DNA of 64,000 nt from Paracoccus alkanivorans (GTDB lineage: Bacteria > Pseudomonadota > Alphaproteobacteria > Rhodobacterales > Rhodobacteraceae): the NCBI RefSeq assembly GCF_003697785.1, contig NZ_QOKZ01000004.1, positions 310,001 to 374,000 on the forward strand, read 5' to 3'. The notes beneath the pieces are model-generated. The model was not told where the DNA came from. It saw only the letters and a list, made by a program, of their open reading frames with translations, and ran no database searches. Numbering within the stretch: position 1 is the stretch's first letter; each line of letters starts with the position of its first letter. A program made the translations under genes and the position numbers. Below are positions 1 through 8,718 of the stretch, one piece after another.

Positions 1-40
1 TTTCGCGACCGAGATGTTTTCAAGAATCGCCTCGGGATGA
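1..40 (+). CDS. fliQ: FliQ, C-terminal end only (partial)
   Basis: Only the last twelve codons are present (FATEMFSRIASG, then TGA). The tail resembles the C-terminus of FliQ, a small inner-membrane protein of the flagellar type III export gate. The stop codon overlaps the fliR start in an ATGA arrangement, which is the usual tight coupling of fliQ and fliR. The identification rests mainly on this position directly before fliR and flhB. The rest of the gene lies outside the window. Confidence 0.7.
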   Translation, partial: FATEMFSRIASG

Positions 41-870
41 GCGGGGCGGATGGCATATTCGGGCCACTGCCGGGCGGTTTGGCCGGAGTCCTGCTGCTGC
101 TGGCCATCGTGGGCGCGCGCCCGATGGGCTTTGTCATGCTCAACCCGGTATTCGGACGTTTCGGCATCAGCAGCGGATTGTTGCGCGGCGCTGTGATGAT
201 CGCCCTTCTCTCACCGGTTCTGCCGGCCGCAGCCGTTCAGGCCGCAGAGAACCCCCTGATTCTTTCGCCTACCGTCGTGCCCGGGCTGATCCTGGGCGAG
301 CTTTTGATCGGCGCGCTTCTCGGGCTGTTGACCGGACTGCCCTTCTGGGCGGCGTTGGCTGCCGGAGACTTCATCGATAACCAGCGCAGCGCCGCGATGG
401 CAAATCTTTTCGATCCGCAATCCTCGACCGAGAGCAGCATTACCGGAACGCTGCTTTTCCTGTGTTGCCTGCTGGTGCTGGCCGCCGAGAATGTGCTGTT
501 TCCCGTGGTCTTCGGCCCGATCATGGAAAGCTACAGGCTGTTCCCGGTCATGTCGGGCCTTTCCCTGCCGGATCCGCGCCAGGGCGCATTGGTCCTGCAA
601 CTGCTGGATCATCTCTTCCGCGCCGGCTTGTTGCTGGCACTGCCGATCATCATTCCCCTGTTGCTGACCGAGCTCGTCCTGGTGGTGGCAACCAAATATA
701 TGCAGCAGATAAACGCGATGTTTCTTGCCATGTCGGTCAAGCAAGCGGTGAACGCGGTGCTGATGCTGATTTATGCCACCGTTCTGGCCCGTTATGTCAT
801 GGACGAGATCGGACGGGGGCCCTTCTCTGCCGGTGCGCTCGGACCGTTTCTTCGCGGAGTGGTGGAATGA
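37..870 (+). CDS. fliR: Flagellar export-gate protein FliR
   Basis: FliR is an inner-membrane component of the flagellar type III secretion gate and assembles with FliP and FliQ. The 277-residue product is strongly hydrophobic, with about six membrane segments, and has the usual family length of about 260 residues. The segment GDFIDNQRSAAMANLFDPQS after the third hydrophobic stretch is characteristic of the family. The start overlaps the fliQ stop and the stop overlaps the flhB start, both as ATGA, so the three genes look translationally coupled. The protein shows nothing unusual, in contrast to FlhB next door. Confidence 0.95.
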   Translation: MSGADGIFGPLPGGLAGVLLLLAIVGARPMGFVMLNPVFGRFGISSGLLRGAVMIALLSPVLPAAAVQAAENPLILSPTVVPGLILGELLIGALLGLLTGLPFWAALAAGDFIDNQRSAAMANLFDPQSSTESSITGTLLFLCCLLVLAAENVLFPVVFGPIMESYRLFPVMSGLSLPDPRQGALVLQLLDHLFRAGLLLALPIIIPLLLTELVLVVATKYMQQINAMFLAMSVKQAVNAVLMLIYATVLARYVMDEIGRGPFSAGALGPFLRGVVE

Positions 871-1901
871 GCAATGAGTCATCCGAGGAAAAGAACCTTC
901 CGCCGAGCCAGCACAAGCTGCGAAAGGCTCGCGAGAAGGGGCAGGTTGTGACCTCGCGCGAGTCATTGACCTCTGTCACGACCGCGCTCGTCCTGATCTA
1001 TCTGTTCATGCGACGCGAGACCATCGGCGCCGATCTGCAAGCCCTGTTCACCATTCCCGCGGATCCGGCAATGAACTTCACCACGGAACTGGCCGGGAAG
1101 GCACGCGACAGCTTGGAGCTGGTGCTTCGCCTCCTGCTGCCAATCCTGATCGGTGTGATTGCCGTTGCGGTGCTGGGGGGGATGACGATCTCCGGCGGGC
1201 CGGTATTCTCGACGCATCCGCTGATCCCGGATTTCAACAAGCTGAACCCCGCAAGCGGTTTCAAGAAAATCCTTGGCCGGCGCGCGCTTATGGGCTTTCT
1301 GATGCATGTACTCCGTCTGGTAGCGCTGATCGTGGTGCCAGGGCTGCTGCTGTGGCAGCAACTCGGGATACTGATCGCCGCACCGCCTTGCGGCATGAGC
1401 TGCGCCGGCGGGGCGATCCACGCCATGATCATTCCGGTTCTGGGAGCGATTCTGGCCCTGCTGATCCTGGCGGCATTGTTCGATTATCTGGTCCAGCGGG
1501 CCGGCTTCATGCGCGAACAGCGCATGTCCATCACCGAGTTCAAACGCGAGATGAAGGATCAGGATGGCGATCCGCTGCTGAAAGGTCAGATGCGGTCGGA
1601 TCAGCGAGCCATGGTCGAACGCCCCACCGGCCTTGCGCAGGCCACGGTGATCATCCATGCCGCGTCGGATTTGGCCATCGGCCTGCGCTATGTCGAAGGG
1701 GATACACCCGCTCCTTTGATCGTGCTTCGGGCACAGGGGCGCGCATCGGTGTCGCGATTGCTGCGGGGGGCGAAGGTGCCCGTCAATGACGCCGCCTCGG
1801 CCGTCGCCCTGATCGCAAAGATTCCGGTCGGCGACTATGTCGTGGATGACGAACACATCCAGGCAATCGCCCCATATTTGAGAGCTCTCCACACGAGGTG
1901 A
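867..1901 (+). CDS. flhB: Flagellar export switch protein FlhB, lacking the NPTH autocleavage motif
   Basis: FlhB controls the switch from rod/hook to filament export. The 344-residue protein begins with the family signature (LPPSQHKLRKAREKGQVVTS, residues 11-30), has four hydrophobic segments between about residues 35 and 210, and keeps the cytoplasmic linker (EFKREMKDQDGDPLLKGQMR). At the place where FlhB proteins carry the self-cleaving Asn-Pro-Thr-His, this one reads Ala-Ala-Ser-Asp (residues 265-268), flanked by recognisable homology (VIIH before, LAIGLRY after). Autocleavage between Asn and Pro is therefore not possible as written. The C-terminal domain is otherwise full length, so this is not a truncation. 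The start was chosen at the ATG that overlaps the fliR stop. Confidence 0.93.
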   Translation: MSNESSEEKNLPPSQHKLRKAREKGQVVTSRESLTSVTTALVLIYLFMRRETIGADLQALFTIPADPAMNFTTELAGKARDSLELVLRLLLPILIGVIAVAVLGGMTISGGPVFSTHPLIPDFNKLNPASGFKKILGRRALMGFLMHVLRLVALIVVPGLLLWQQLGILIAAPPCGMSCAGGAIHAMIIPVLGAILALLILAALFDYLVQRAGFMREQRMSITEFKREMKDQDGDPLLKGQMRSDQRAMVERPTGLAQATVIIHAASDLAIGLRYVEGDTPAPLIVLRAQGRASVSRLLRGAKVPVNDAASAVALIAKIPVGDYVVDDEHIQAIAPYLRALHTR

Positions 1902-2068
1902 GACATCAAACCGACATATCCCAAGGATACCATCCGGAACGATATAAAACTAAGCTATTGATAACTGGTCAAATCATGAGAGAGCCCACAACCACGGCGT
2001 CCTGGGCGTCAGCAATTTTGCGTTCCGGTGCGGACAGGATGTCCAACGTAATTCCCACGGGCGGGACG

Positions 2069-2812
2069 ATGACACGAAGATTGGCCCGATCTGACAGAAT
2101 ACTACTCCCCGGCATGGTGCTGCGGACCGCGATTCTGGCGATGACGCTCTTTCTCCCCTTAACATCAGCATCCGCATACGCGGATCAAAGCAATGTCGGT
2201 TTCCTGATAAAATCTCCGGCAAATACCGGCATGCGCTTATCCGCGAAATCGCGTCAGGATGTTGCCGGCAAGTTGATCATTCTTCCAAAACGAGGGAGAG
2301 AGACGAAGCAAACCGGTCTTGAAACGGCCTCCCGATCGACGGCAGGCCGCATGAAACTGGTCGTGAGAAACGAGCCGACCATACACGGCGGGGATGCCTT
2401 GCGAAATGTCCGTGCGACAGCAGCCAGATATCAATATCATCCCGCGATCAAGGCGGCCGGGCTCACGCGGAATGAATGGGCGGCCTTGTTCCAGGCCATG
2501 ATCTGGCAGGAATCCCGTTTTGTGGTAAATGCCCGCAGCCATAAGGGCGCGATAGGTTTGGCCCAATTGATGCCGGGCACCGCCCGAATGCTCGGCGTCG
2601 ATCCAAACGATCCGGTGCAGAACCTGGACGGTGGTGCGCGATACCTTCTGACACAGCTTCAGAATTTCCGCAGCCCGATACTCGCATTGGCGGCCTATAA
2701 CGCCGGACCGGAGGCAGTGCGGAAATACGGCGGTGTTCCGCCTTATCCCGAGACGCGCGATTACGTGGTTAGAATTTTCTCACGCCACGAACAGCTGATG
2801 TCGCGTTACTGA
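2069..2812 (+). CDS. Secreted SLT-type lytic transglycosylase, possibly flagellar (SltF-like)
   Basis: This is a peptidoglycan-cleaving enzyme of the soluble lytic transglycosylase fold. The catalytic Glu lies in IWQESRF, followed by the family blocks SHKGAIGLAQLMPGTA and ALAAYNAGPEAVRKYGGVPP. From the chosen ATG the product is 247 residues and begins with a Sec signal peptide (positive MTRRLARSDR, hydrophobic core, likely cleavage after ASAYA). The open frame extends upstream to a GTG overlapping the flhB stop, and another ATG lies at 2039, so the start is uncertain. The position directly after flhB recalls SltF of Rhodobacter sphaeroides, a flagellum-specific transglycosylase. A flagellar role is inferred from position. 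Confidence 0.85.
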   Translation: MTRRLARSDRILLPGMVLRTAILAMTLFLPLTSASAYADQSNVGFLIKSPANTGMRLSAKSRQDVAGKLIILPKRGRETKQTGLETASRSTAGRMKLVVRNEPTIHGGDALRNVRATAARYQYHPAIKAAGLTRNEWAALFQAMIWQESRFVVNARSHKGAIGLAQLMPGTARMLGVDPNDPVQNLDGGARYLLTQLQNFRSPILALAAYNAGPEAVRKYGGVPPYPETRDYVVRIFSRHEQLMSRY

Positions 2813-2973
2813 AGAGACCAGTTCCATCCTCAAGTTAGAGCACGCATCCAGATCTCGTGACATGGTTGCATGTTCATCAGGTTCAGTTGCAAGCTGCATC
2901 CTGCGATATCCCGGGGCGCTGCCATCGAACAACACTGCAGCCCTTGGACAACCTTCCGGATTGCGGAAACATC

Positions 2974-3756
2974 TCAGCCGTAGCCAAGCGCCGAGGACGC
3001 CTCCCGGCCGGCCTCCAACAGCATCCCGACATATTCCGGCTTGCGAGTTTCATCAAAACGCACAAGCGGAAAGCCGATGCTGATTGCAGCAACCGACCGC
3101 CCCGCATAATTCAGCAGAGGCACGGCCATGCAACGCACGCCGGCCTCGCTTTCCTCGATTTCCTCGGCATAGCCTTGCGCGCGAAATTGTTGCAACTGCG
3201 CAAACAACTCGTCCGGGTCGGTGATCGTGCGCGGGGCAAGTTTGCGCATTTCCATCTGTGACAGTCTCTCACGGATCTCTGCATCGTCGCGAAAGGCCAG
3301 CAGCGCCTTGCCGAGCGAAGTGGAATAGAGCGGGTTGCGCTTGCCCAATGTTGACTGCATCGACAGGCTGTATGCTGAATCATACTTGTGGATATAGGCC
3401 ACGCGCTGGTCGAAGTCGTCCATGACGCCAAGGTTGATTGCCTCGCCCGTCGCCCGCGACAGCCGCGCCATTGCCTGGTCCGCAGCGCGCAGCAGATCCT
3501 CCTGCCCCCGCAGGATACGGGCACCCAGCCCGAACAATTTCAGCGTGAGCCCGTATTTCTCGGTTTCGGGCTCTTGTTCGACATAGCCCAGATCGGCCAT
3601 GGTTTGCAGCAGCCTGTGTGCCGTCGTCTTCGACGTCATCGCTTTTTGGGCGATTTCGCCCAGGCTTGCATGACGTTCCTCGGCTAGTGATTCGAGCACG
3701 GCGAACACTTTCAGAACGGCGGCAGCGTTTTCGGTCTTCTGCGTGGATTTCGGCAT
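2974..3756 (-). CDS. IclR-family transcriptional regulator
   Basis: The 260-residue protein has the two-part IclR layout: an N-terminal winged helix (residues about 10-70, with LGEIAQKAMTSKTTAHRLLQ as the recognition region) and a C-terminal effector domain ending with GVRCMAVPLLNYAGRSVAAISI. The start was set at MPKSTQ to match the family length; the frame stays open further upstream. It is transcribed away from the GH105-TRAP operon, so control of that operon by an uronide-type ligand, as with KdgR-like members of the family, is the simplest inference. A possible operator lies in the shared intergenic region. Confidence 0.85.
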   Translation of the reverse strand: MPKSTQKTENAAAVLKVFAVLESLAEERHASLGEIAQKAMTSKTTAHRLLQTMADLGYVEQEPETEKYGLTLKLFGLGARILRGQEDLLRAADQAMARLSRATGEAINLGVMDDFDQRVAYIHKYDSAYSLSMQSTLGKRNPLYSTSLGKALLAFRDDAEIRERLSQMEMRKLAPRTITDPDELFAQLQQFRAQGYAEEIEESEAGVRCMAVPLLNYAGRSVAAISIGFPLVRFDETRKPEYVGMLLEAGREASSALGYG

Positions 3757-3776
3757 TGGTTCGTTCAGTAATTTAT

Positions 3777-3947
3777 GGAACGTCATTCTGAATTCATCGC
3801 ACAGACCTGTCAAGGATTCTTCTAGATTTGTAATTTTCATTAATTTACAGCAATATAAATGTAAGTCACGCAAAATCTGAGTTGTGTAAACTTCATGATT
3901 GATTTTTGAAACGGATTGTGGTTCCTTCATTTTCGAAACGCCGTTCC
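3777..3947. promoter_or_regulatory. AT-rich divergent control region with GAAACG/GTTCC repeats
   Basis: The region between the IclR gene and the GH105 gene is AT-rich around 3830-3900. It contains two units in which GAAACG is followed by GTTCC: 3908-3913 with 3921-3925, and 3935-3940 with 3943-3947. A GGAACG lies at 3777-3782 near the IclR start. Imperfect repeats of this kind fit an operator for the adjacent IclR regulator, but no binding data exist and no defined promoter hexamers were assigned. Confidence 0.35.
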
Positions 3948-3979
3948 GGAAATCTTGCGGCATTGAGAGGAGACCGTCC

Positions 3980-5098
3980 ATGCATCCGCTTCTGCGGCAA
4001 AAGGCCCGTTTCGTTCCGCGTGACGAAGTTGCGGCGCTGATCGAGCGTCTGGCCGACAACCTGATCAACATCACCGACGAGACAGGGGAGTTCCTGCTTC
4101 ATCTGGAGGATGGCCGGGTCATCGACACCAAGGGTTGGGCCGGTTGGGAATGGACGCATGGCATCGGGCTTTACGGGCTGTTCAAATACTGGCAGATCAC
4201 CGGCAGCGGCAAGGCGATGGCGATCATCCGCGACTGGTTCGACGCGCGCCTGGCCGAAGGCACGCCGACCAAGAACATCAATACCGTCGCGCCCTTCCTG
4301 ACCCTGGCCAACCTGTATGAGAAAGACCGCAATCCGCAATGGGAAGCCTATCTCGACGCATGGGCCGAATGGGTCATGCATGACATGCCCCGCACCCGCG
4401 AGGGCGGATTTCAGCATATCGTCTACAACAATGTGAATGACCAGCAGATATGGGACGACACGCTGATGATGAGCGTCCTGCCGCTGGCCCGGATCGGGCA
4501 GGTGCTGGGCCGCCCGCATTATATCGAGGAGGCGAAATACCAGTTCCTGATCCACGCCCAATACCTGGCTGACAGTGCCACCGGGTTGTGGTTCCACGGC
4601 TGGACCTTCGACGGCAGTCACAATTTCGCCCGGGCGCTCTGGGCGCGTGGGAATAGTTGGATCACCATCGCCATTCCCGAATTCATCGAGATGCTGAACC
4701 TGCCCGAAGACGATCCGTTGCGCCGGCATTTGCTGTCGCTACTGAACCGGCAGGCGGCCACGCTGCGCCAAACGCAGGACGAAAGCGGGCTGTGGCATAC
4801 GCTGATCGACGATCCGGACAGCTATCCAGAGGCTTCTGCCACGGCGGGCTTTGCATATGGGCTGCTGAAGGGCGTCCGCAAACGCTATCTGCCTGCCGAT
4901 TACGCACCGGTCGCCGAGCGGGCCATTCGGGGTGTGATAGCCAATATCAGTTCTGATGGCGAATTGCTGAACACATCCTTCGGCACCGCGATGGGGGACG
5001 ATCTCGATTATTATCGGCAGATCAAGCTGACTTCGATGCCCTACGGGCAGGCGATGGCGATGTTTGCGCTTGCCGAATACCTGCGCGACTACATCTGA
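3980..5098 (+). CDS. GH105/GH88-like unsaturated rhamnogalacturonyl (uronyl) hydrolase
   Basis: This is a YteR/GH105-type enzyme that removes the unsaturated uronic acid left at the non-reducing end of pectin-lyase products. The 372-residue product matches the family length. The diagnostic block IWDDTLMMSVLPLARIG (DDT motif) and the tryptophan/histidine-rich (alpha/alpha)6-barrel elements GWEWTHGIGLYGLFKYW and GLWFHGWTFD are visible. No signal peptide is seen, so hydrolysis is probably cytoplasmic, after uptake. The start is an ATG preceded by GAGAGGAG. The TRAP transporter genes begin 25 bases after the stop. Confidence 0.88.
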   Translation: MHPLLRQKARFVPRDEVAALIERLADNLINITDETGEFLLHLEDGRVIDTKGWAGWEWTHGIGLYGLFKYWQITGSGKAMAIIRDWFDARLAEGTPTKNINTVAPFLTLANLYEKDRNPQWEAYLDAWAEWVMHDMPRTREGGFQHIVYNNVNDQQIWDDTLMMSVLPLARIGQVLGRPHYIEEAKYQFLIHAQYLADSATGLWFHGWTFDGSHNFARALWARGNSWITIAIPEFIEMLNLPEDDPLRRHLLSLLNRQAATLRQTQDESGLWHTLIDDPDSYPEASATAGFAYGLLKGVRKRYLPADYAPVAERAIRGVIANISSDGELLNTSFGTAMGDDLDYYRQIKLTSMPYGQAMAMFALAEYLRDYI

Positions 5099-5123
5099 CG
5101 CGCGCTTTTGTGGAGGAGACAAG

Positions 5124-6098
5124 ATGAACAGACCGATCAAGACCCTGACCGCGCTGGCGCTGATCCTGACGGCCGGTTCGGTGCAGGCCGAAACGCTGCG
5201 CTTCGGTTATGCCCAGAACGCCACGCCCACCGTCGAGGCGATGCAAAAATTCGGCGAACTCGTAGCCGAGAAGACCGGTGGCGAGGTCACGGTACAGTTC
5301 TTTCCGGACAGCCAGCTTGGCGGCGAACGCGAGATGGTAGAGATGCTGCAGGGCGGGGCGCTTGACATGACCAAGGTTTCGGGCGGTCTGCTGGAAAGCT
5401 TTTCACCGATCTACGGGGTCTTCCCGCTGCCTTATCTGTTCGACGATCAGGATCATTTCTACGCGGCGATGGACGATCCGGAGGTTGTCGGACCGGTCTA
5501 TGAATCGACCCGCGACCTGAGCTTCGTCGGGCTGACCTATTACAATTCCGGCGCCCGCAACTTCTATACGACCAAGACGCCCGTCGAAACTCTCGAAGAT
5601 CTCAAGGGGCTGAAGATCCGGGTGCTGCAAAGCCCGACCGCGATCCGCACAATGGAACTGCTGGGCGCAACGCCGGTCGCCATGGGTCAGGCCGAGGTCT
5701 ATACATCGCTGCAACAAGGCGTTCTGGACGGGGCGGAGAACAACGAGTTCGCGCTGACCATCGCCCGCCATGCCGAGGTGGCGAAGCATTACAGCTATGA
5801 CGGGCATACCCGGATTCCCGATATCCTGCTGATCGGCACCGCGGCCCTGGACCGGCTGACCGAGGAACAGCGCGCCGCCGTGCAGGAAGCCGCAAAGGAA
5901 TCGACCGGGTTCCACAAGAGTGTCTGGGACGCGGCAATCGAAGCCGAGCGCAAGAAATCCGCCGACGAGTTTGGCGTGCAGTTCTATGAACCCGATGTCG
6001 CGCCGTTCCGCGAGGCGGTCGCCCCGATCTATGACGAGCAGGACGACGCAGCCAAGGCACTGGTCCAGAAAATCCGGGACGCGGGCGGGGCCGAGTAA
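5124..6098 (+). CDS. dctP: TRAP transporter substrate-binding protein, DctP family
   Basis: This is the periplasmic solute receptor of a tripartite ATP-independent transporter. The 324-residue product starts with a Sec signal (MNRPIKTLTALALILTAGSVQA) and contains typical family blocks such as LKGLKIRVLQSPTAIRTMELLGATPVAM, where the Arg normally clamps the ligand carboxylate, and QQGVLDGAENNE. The ATG was chosen because GGAGGAG lies just upstream and because it gives a proper signal peptide. The adjacent GH105 enzyme suggests an unsaturated uronide or oligouronide as substrate; this is an inference. Confidence 0.93.
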   Translation: MNRPIKTLTALALILTAGSVQAETLRFGYAQNATPTVEAMQKFGELVAEKTGGEVTVQFFPDSQLGGEREMVEMLQGGALDMTKVSGGLLESFSPIYGVFPLPYLFDDQDHFYAAMDDPEVVGPVYESTRDLSFVGLTYYNSGARNFYTTKTPVETLEDLKGLKIRVLQSPTAIRTMELLGATPVAMGQAEVYTSLQQGVLDGAENNEFALTIARHAEVAKHYSYDGHTRIPDILLIGTAALDRLTEEQRAAVQEAAKESTGFHKSVWDAAIEAERKKSADEFGVQFYEPDVAPFREAVAPIYDEQDDAAKALVQKIRDAGGAE

Positions 6099-6607
6099 TG
6101 TCCGCTCTGCGCCGCGGGCTGGATTTCGCGCTGCAAATTCTCTGCTGCACCCTGCTTGCCGGGCTGGTCGCCGTGCTGGCCTGGCAGGTGATCAGCCGCT
6201 ATGCGCTGAACCAGCCTTCCTCCACGACCGAGGAAATCCTGCGCTACGGCGTGATCTGGCTGTCGATGCTGGGCGCCGCCTATGCGACCGGGAAGGGCAG
6301 CCACCTTTCCGTGGACATGATGCGCGACCGGCTGTCCGGGCCGGGCAAGCTGCGGCTGGATGCGATGATCGCCATCGCTTTCATAAGCCTCGCGGCAGCC
6401 GTGCTGATCTATGGCGGGATGCGGGCGGTTAACATCGCGTCAAGCCAGACCAGCGCCGTCATGCAGATCCCGATGAGCTGGGTCTATCTGGCGCTGCCGG
6501 TCAGCGGAGCGTTGATGATCGCTTACAGTATCCTGAACCTGATCGACCTGTCACGCGGGACGACTCATCATGTCGATCTCGACGATGTCGAAGCGAAAGG
6601 AGGCTGA
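6098..6607 (+). CDS. dctQ: TRAP transporter small membrane subunit, DctQ family
   Basis: The 169-residue protein has four hydrophobic segments, as expected for the small integral subunit that bridges receptor and large permease. The QxxxRYxxNxPxxxTEE-like block (QVISRYALNQPSSTTEEILR) is the hallmark of the family. Its start overlaps the dctP stop by one base (TAATG), so the two are translationally coupled. It ends three bases before the large-permease gene. Confidence 0.93.
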   Translation: MSALRRGLDFALQILCCTLLAGLVAVLAWQVISRYALNQPSSTTEEILRYGVIWLSMLGAAYATGKGSHLSVDMMRDRLSGPGKLRLDAMIAIAFISLAAAVLIYGGMRAVNIASSQTSAVMQIPMSWVYLALPVSGALMIAYSILNLIDLSRGTTHHVDLDDVEAKGG

Positions 6608-6610
6608 GCC

Positions 6611-7909
6611 ATGGCCGGCACCGCAAGCCTTATCCTGATTTCCGTTTTCGGCATCATGACGCTGATCGGCATTCCGATCGCCCTGTCGATCACCGCCGCG
6701 GCCATCGCTGCCGTTCTGCTGGTGCTGCCGCTGGACATGGCGCTGTTCACCTCGGCCCAGAAGATGATGACCAGCCTCGACAGCTTTTCGCTTCTGGCGG
6801 TGCCGTTTTTCATCCTGTCGGGCGTGATCATGAATTCCGGCGGCATCGCCGTGCGGCTGGTCGATTTCGCCAAGCTGATCGCGGGCCGTGTGCCAGGATC
6901 GCTGGCCCAGACCAATATCGCGGGTAATATGCTGTTCGGCTCCATCTCGGGCTCGGCCATTGCCGCCTCCACCTCGATCGGCGGGGTAATGGTGCCGATG
7001 CAAAAACGCGAGGGCTATGATCACGGCTTCGCGGCGGCGGTGAATATCGCCTCAGCGCCGACCGGGATGCTGATCCCTCCCTCGACCGCCTTCATTATCT
7101 ATTCGCTGGTAGCGGGCGGGGCATCCATCGCTGCGCTGTTCATGGGCGGGGCGGTGGCAGGCGGCCTGTGGGGCCTGGGGATGATGATCCTGACCGCCAT
7201 AGTTGCCCGCCGGCGCGGCTGGCCGGTGGCAGGCAGGGTCAGCAGATCCGAGGCAGTGGCCGTGATCGGCCGTGCCATGCCAAGCCTGATGCTGATCGTG
7301 CTCATCATCGGCGGCATCATGCTGGGCATCGTCACGGCGGTCGAAGCATCGGGCATCGCGGTGATCTATACCATGCTGCTTACCTTTGTAATCCACCGAA
7401 CCAAGCCGATCAGCGAATTGCCGAAGTTCCTGATGGAAACGGTCCATATGACCGGCACCATCATGTTGCTGCTGGCCGCATCAGCCGCGCTGAGCTTTGC
7501 CATGGCCTTCACCGGTATTCCGACAGCCGTTACCTCGCTGATACTGGCGATATCGGAAGATCCATTCATCGTCATGCTGATCATCAATGTCGTGCTGCTG
7601 GTGGTGGGTTGTTTCATGGATATGGGCCCGGCAATCCTGATCTTTACCCCGATCCTGCTACCGATCGCACAGAAGGTCGGCTATGATCCGGTGCATTTCG
7701 GCATCATCATGATCTTCAACCTTGCGATCGGCACGATCACTCCGCCGGTGGGCACAGGTCTGTTCGTCGGTGCGGGAGTGGCCCGGGTCAAGGTCGAAAC
7801 CTGCATTCGCGCACTTGGTCCCTTTTACCTGCTGCTGTTCGCAACGCTGCTGATCGTGACCTATTTCCCGACCCTGACCATGTGGCTGCCCCGCTATTTC
7901 GGCCTCTGA
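6611..7909 (+). CDS. dctM: TRAP transporter large permease, DctM family
   Basis: The 432-residue, highly hydrophobic protein has the size and roughly twelve membrane segments of DctM, the ion-coupled permease. Family blocks include FILSGVIMNSGGIAVRLVDF, the GSISGSAIAA turn and the C-terminal NLAIGTITPPVGTGLFVGA. It is the last gene of the GH105-dctP-dctQ-dctM operon and ends about 95 bases before the convergent HTH-cupin regulator. No clear terminator hairpin was found in that gap. Confidence 0.94.
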   Translation: MAGTASLILISVFGIMTLIGIPIALSITAAAIAAVLLVLPLDMALFTSAQKMMTSLDSFSLLAVPFFILSGVIMNSGGIAVRLVDFAKLIAGRVPGSLAQTNIAGNMLFGSISGSAIAASTSIGGVMVPMQKREGYDHGFAAAVNIASAPTGMLIPPSTAFIIYSLVAGGASIAALFMGGAVAGGLWGLGMMILTAIVARRRGWPVAGRVSRSEAVAVIGRAMPSLMLIVLIIGGIMLGIVTAVEASGIAVIYTMLLTFVIHRTKPISELPKFLMETVHMTGTIMLLLAASAALSFAMAFTGIPTAVTSLILAISEDPFIVMLIINVVLLVVGCFMDMGPAILIFTPILLPIAQKVGYDPVHFGIIMIFNLAIGTITPPVGTGLFVGAGVARVKVETCIRALGPFYLLLFATLLIVTYFPTLTMWLPRYFGL

Positions 7910-8003
7910 CCTGCCGAACCGAAAGCCAGGCGGGAATGGGAAACCCGTGATGCGTGCCGAGATGCGTTCGCCTCATTCATATGCCGGTCCCGCGCCCGTG
8001 GCC

Positions 8004-8573
8004 TCAGAAGCTGGGCGGAGTGCAGGCGCTGACCACCTCGCAAACCGATTCTCCCGGATTGCGGAACCGGTGCGGCGTGGCACTGCTGAAGTAATAGGCG
8101 TCGCCCCGGCTTAGCAGATGCACCTCGTCGCCGATCGTCACTTCCAGGGTGCCGGAAATCACCACGCCGCATTCCTCTCCCTCATGTGAAAGGGCTCGCC
8201 GCCCGGAATCCTTGCCAGGCTGATAGAATTCGTGCAGCATTTGCAGGTTCCGGTCCGGACGCTGTGCCGCGATCAGCAGATACTTGATGCCCGGCGCGCC
8301 GATATTGACGTGATCGCCATGCCGAAAGACCCGAGCCTTCTCGGTGCTCAGTTCAAAACTGAAGAAGCTGGCCAGATCCATCGGGATACCGTCAAGTATC
8401 TTTTTCAGTACCGAGACCGAGGGCTGCATCGCCATCGACTCGATCTGCGAGATGGTGCCGCTGCCGACCCCGGTGCGCCGCGCCAGTTCGCGCTGCGACA
8501 GGCCCTTCGACTTGCGCAGGACGCGCAGCCGCAGTGCAACCATGGCGTCATCGGTTCCAGAAGGCGTGGCCAT
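8004..8573 (-). CDS. HTH (XRE) - cupin transcriptional regulator, PuuR-like
   Basis: The 189-residue protein has an N-terminal helix-turn-helix (residues about 12-66, GLSQRELARRTGVGSGTISQIE) and a C-terminal cupin sensor (SHEGEECGVVISGTLEVTIG and the downstream HRFRNPG His). This architecture is shared with PuuR, the polyamine-pathway repressor. It is divergent from an omega-aminotransferase gene, so it probably controls that gene in response to an amine or amino acid. The exact ligand cannot be read from the sequence. Confidence 0.85.
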   Translation of the reverse strand: MATPSGTDDAMVALRLRVLRKSKGLSQRELARRTGVGSGTISQIESMAMQPSVSVLKKILDGIPMDLASFFSFELSTEKARVFRHGDHVNIGAPGIKYLLIAAQRPDRNLQMLHEFYQPGKDSGRRALSHEGEECGVVISGTLEVTIGDEVHLLSRGDAYYFSSATPHRFRNPGESVCEVVSACTPPSF

Positions 8574-8718
8574 GTGCTTTCCTGCTTTCCATCAAAAGCG
8601 GTGTCGGTAATTTCTTATGTTTAACAAGGGATCGATATTCAATACGAATCGGGATTGTTCGGTATCAGGAGCAATGGCAAGCTGATCATCGAACCCGCGT
8701 TCCATCACGGAGACATCG

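Noticed and set aside
1898-2068. Longer N-terminus for the transglycosylase starting at the GTG overlapping flhB
   Set aside because: The extra residues would bury the signal peptide; the ATG at 2069 (or 2039) gives a proper secretion signal. The GTG start cannot be fully excluded.
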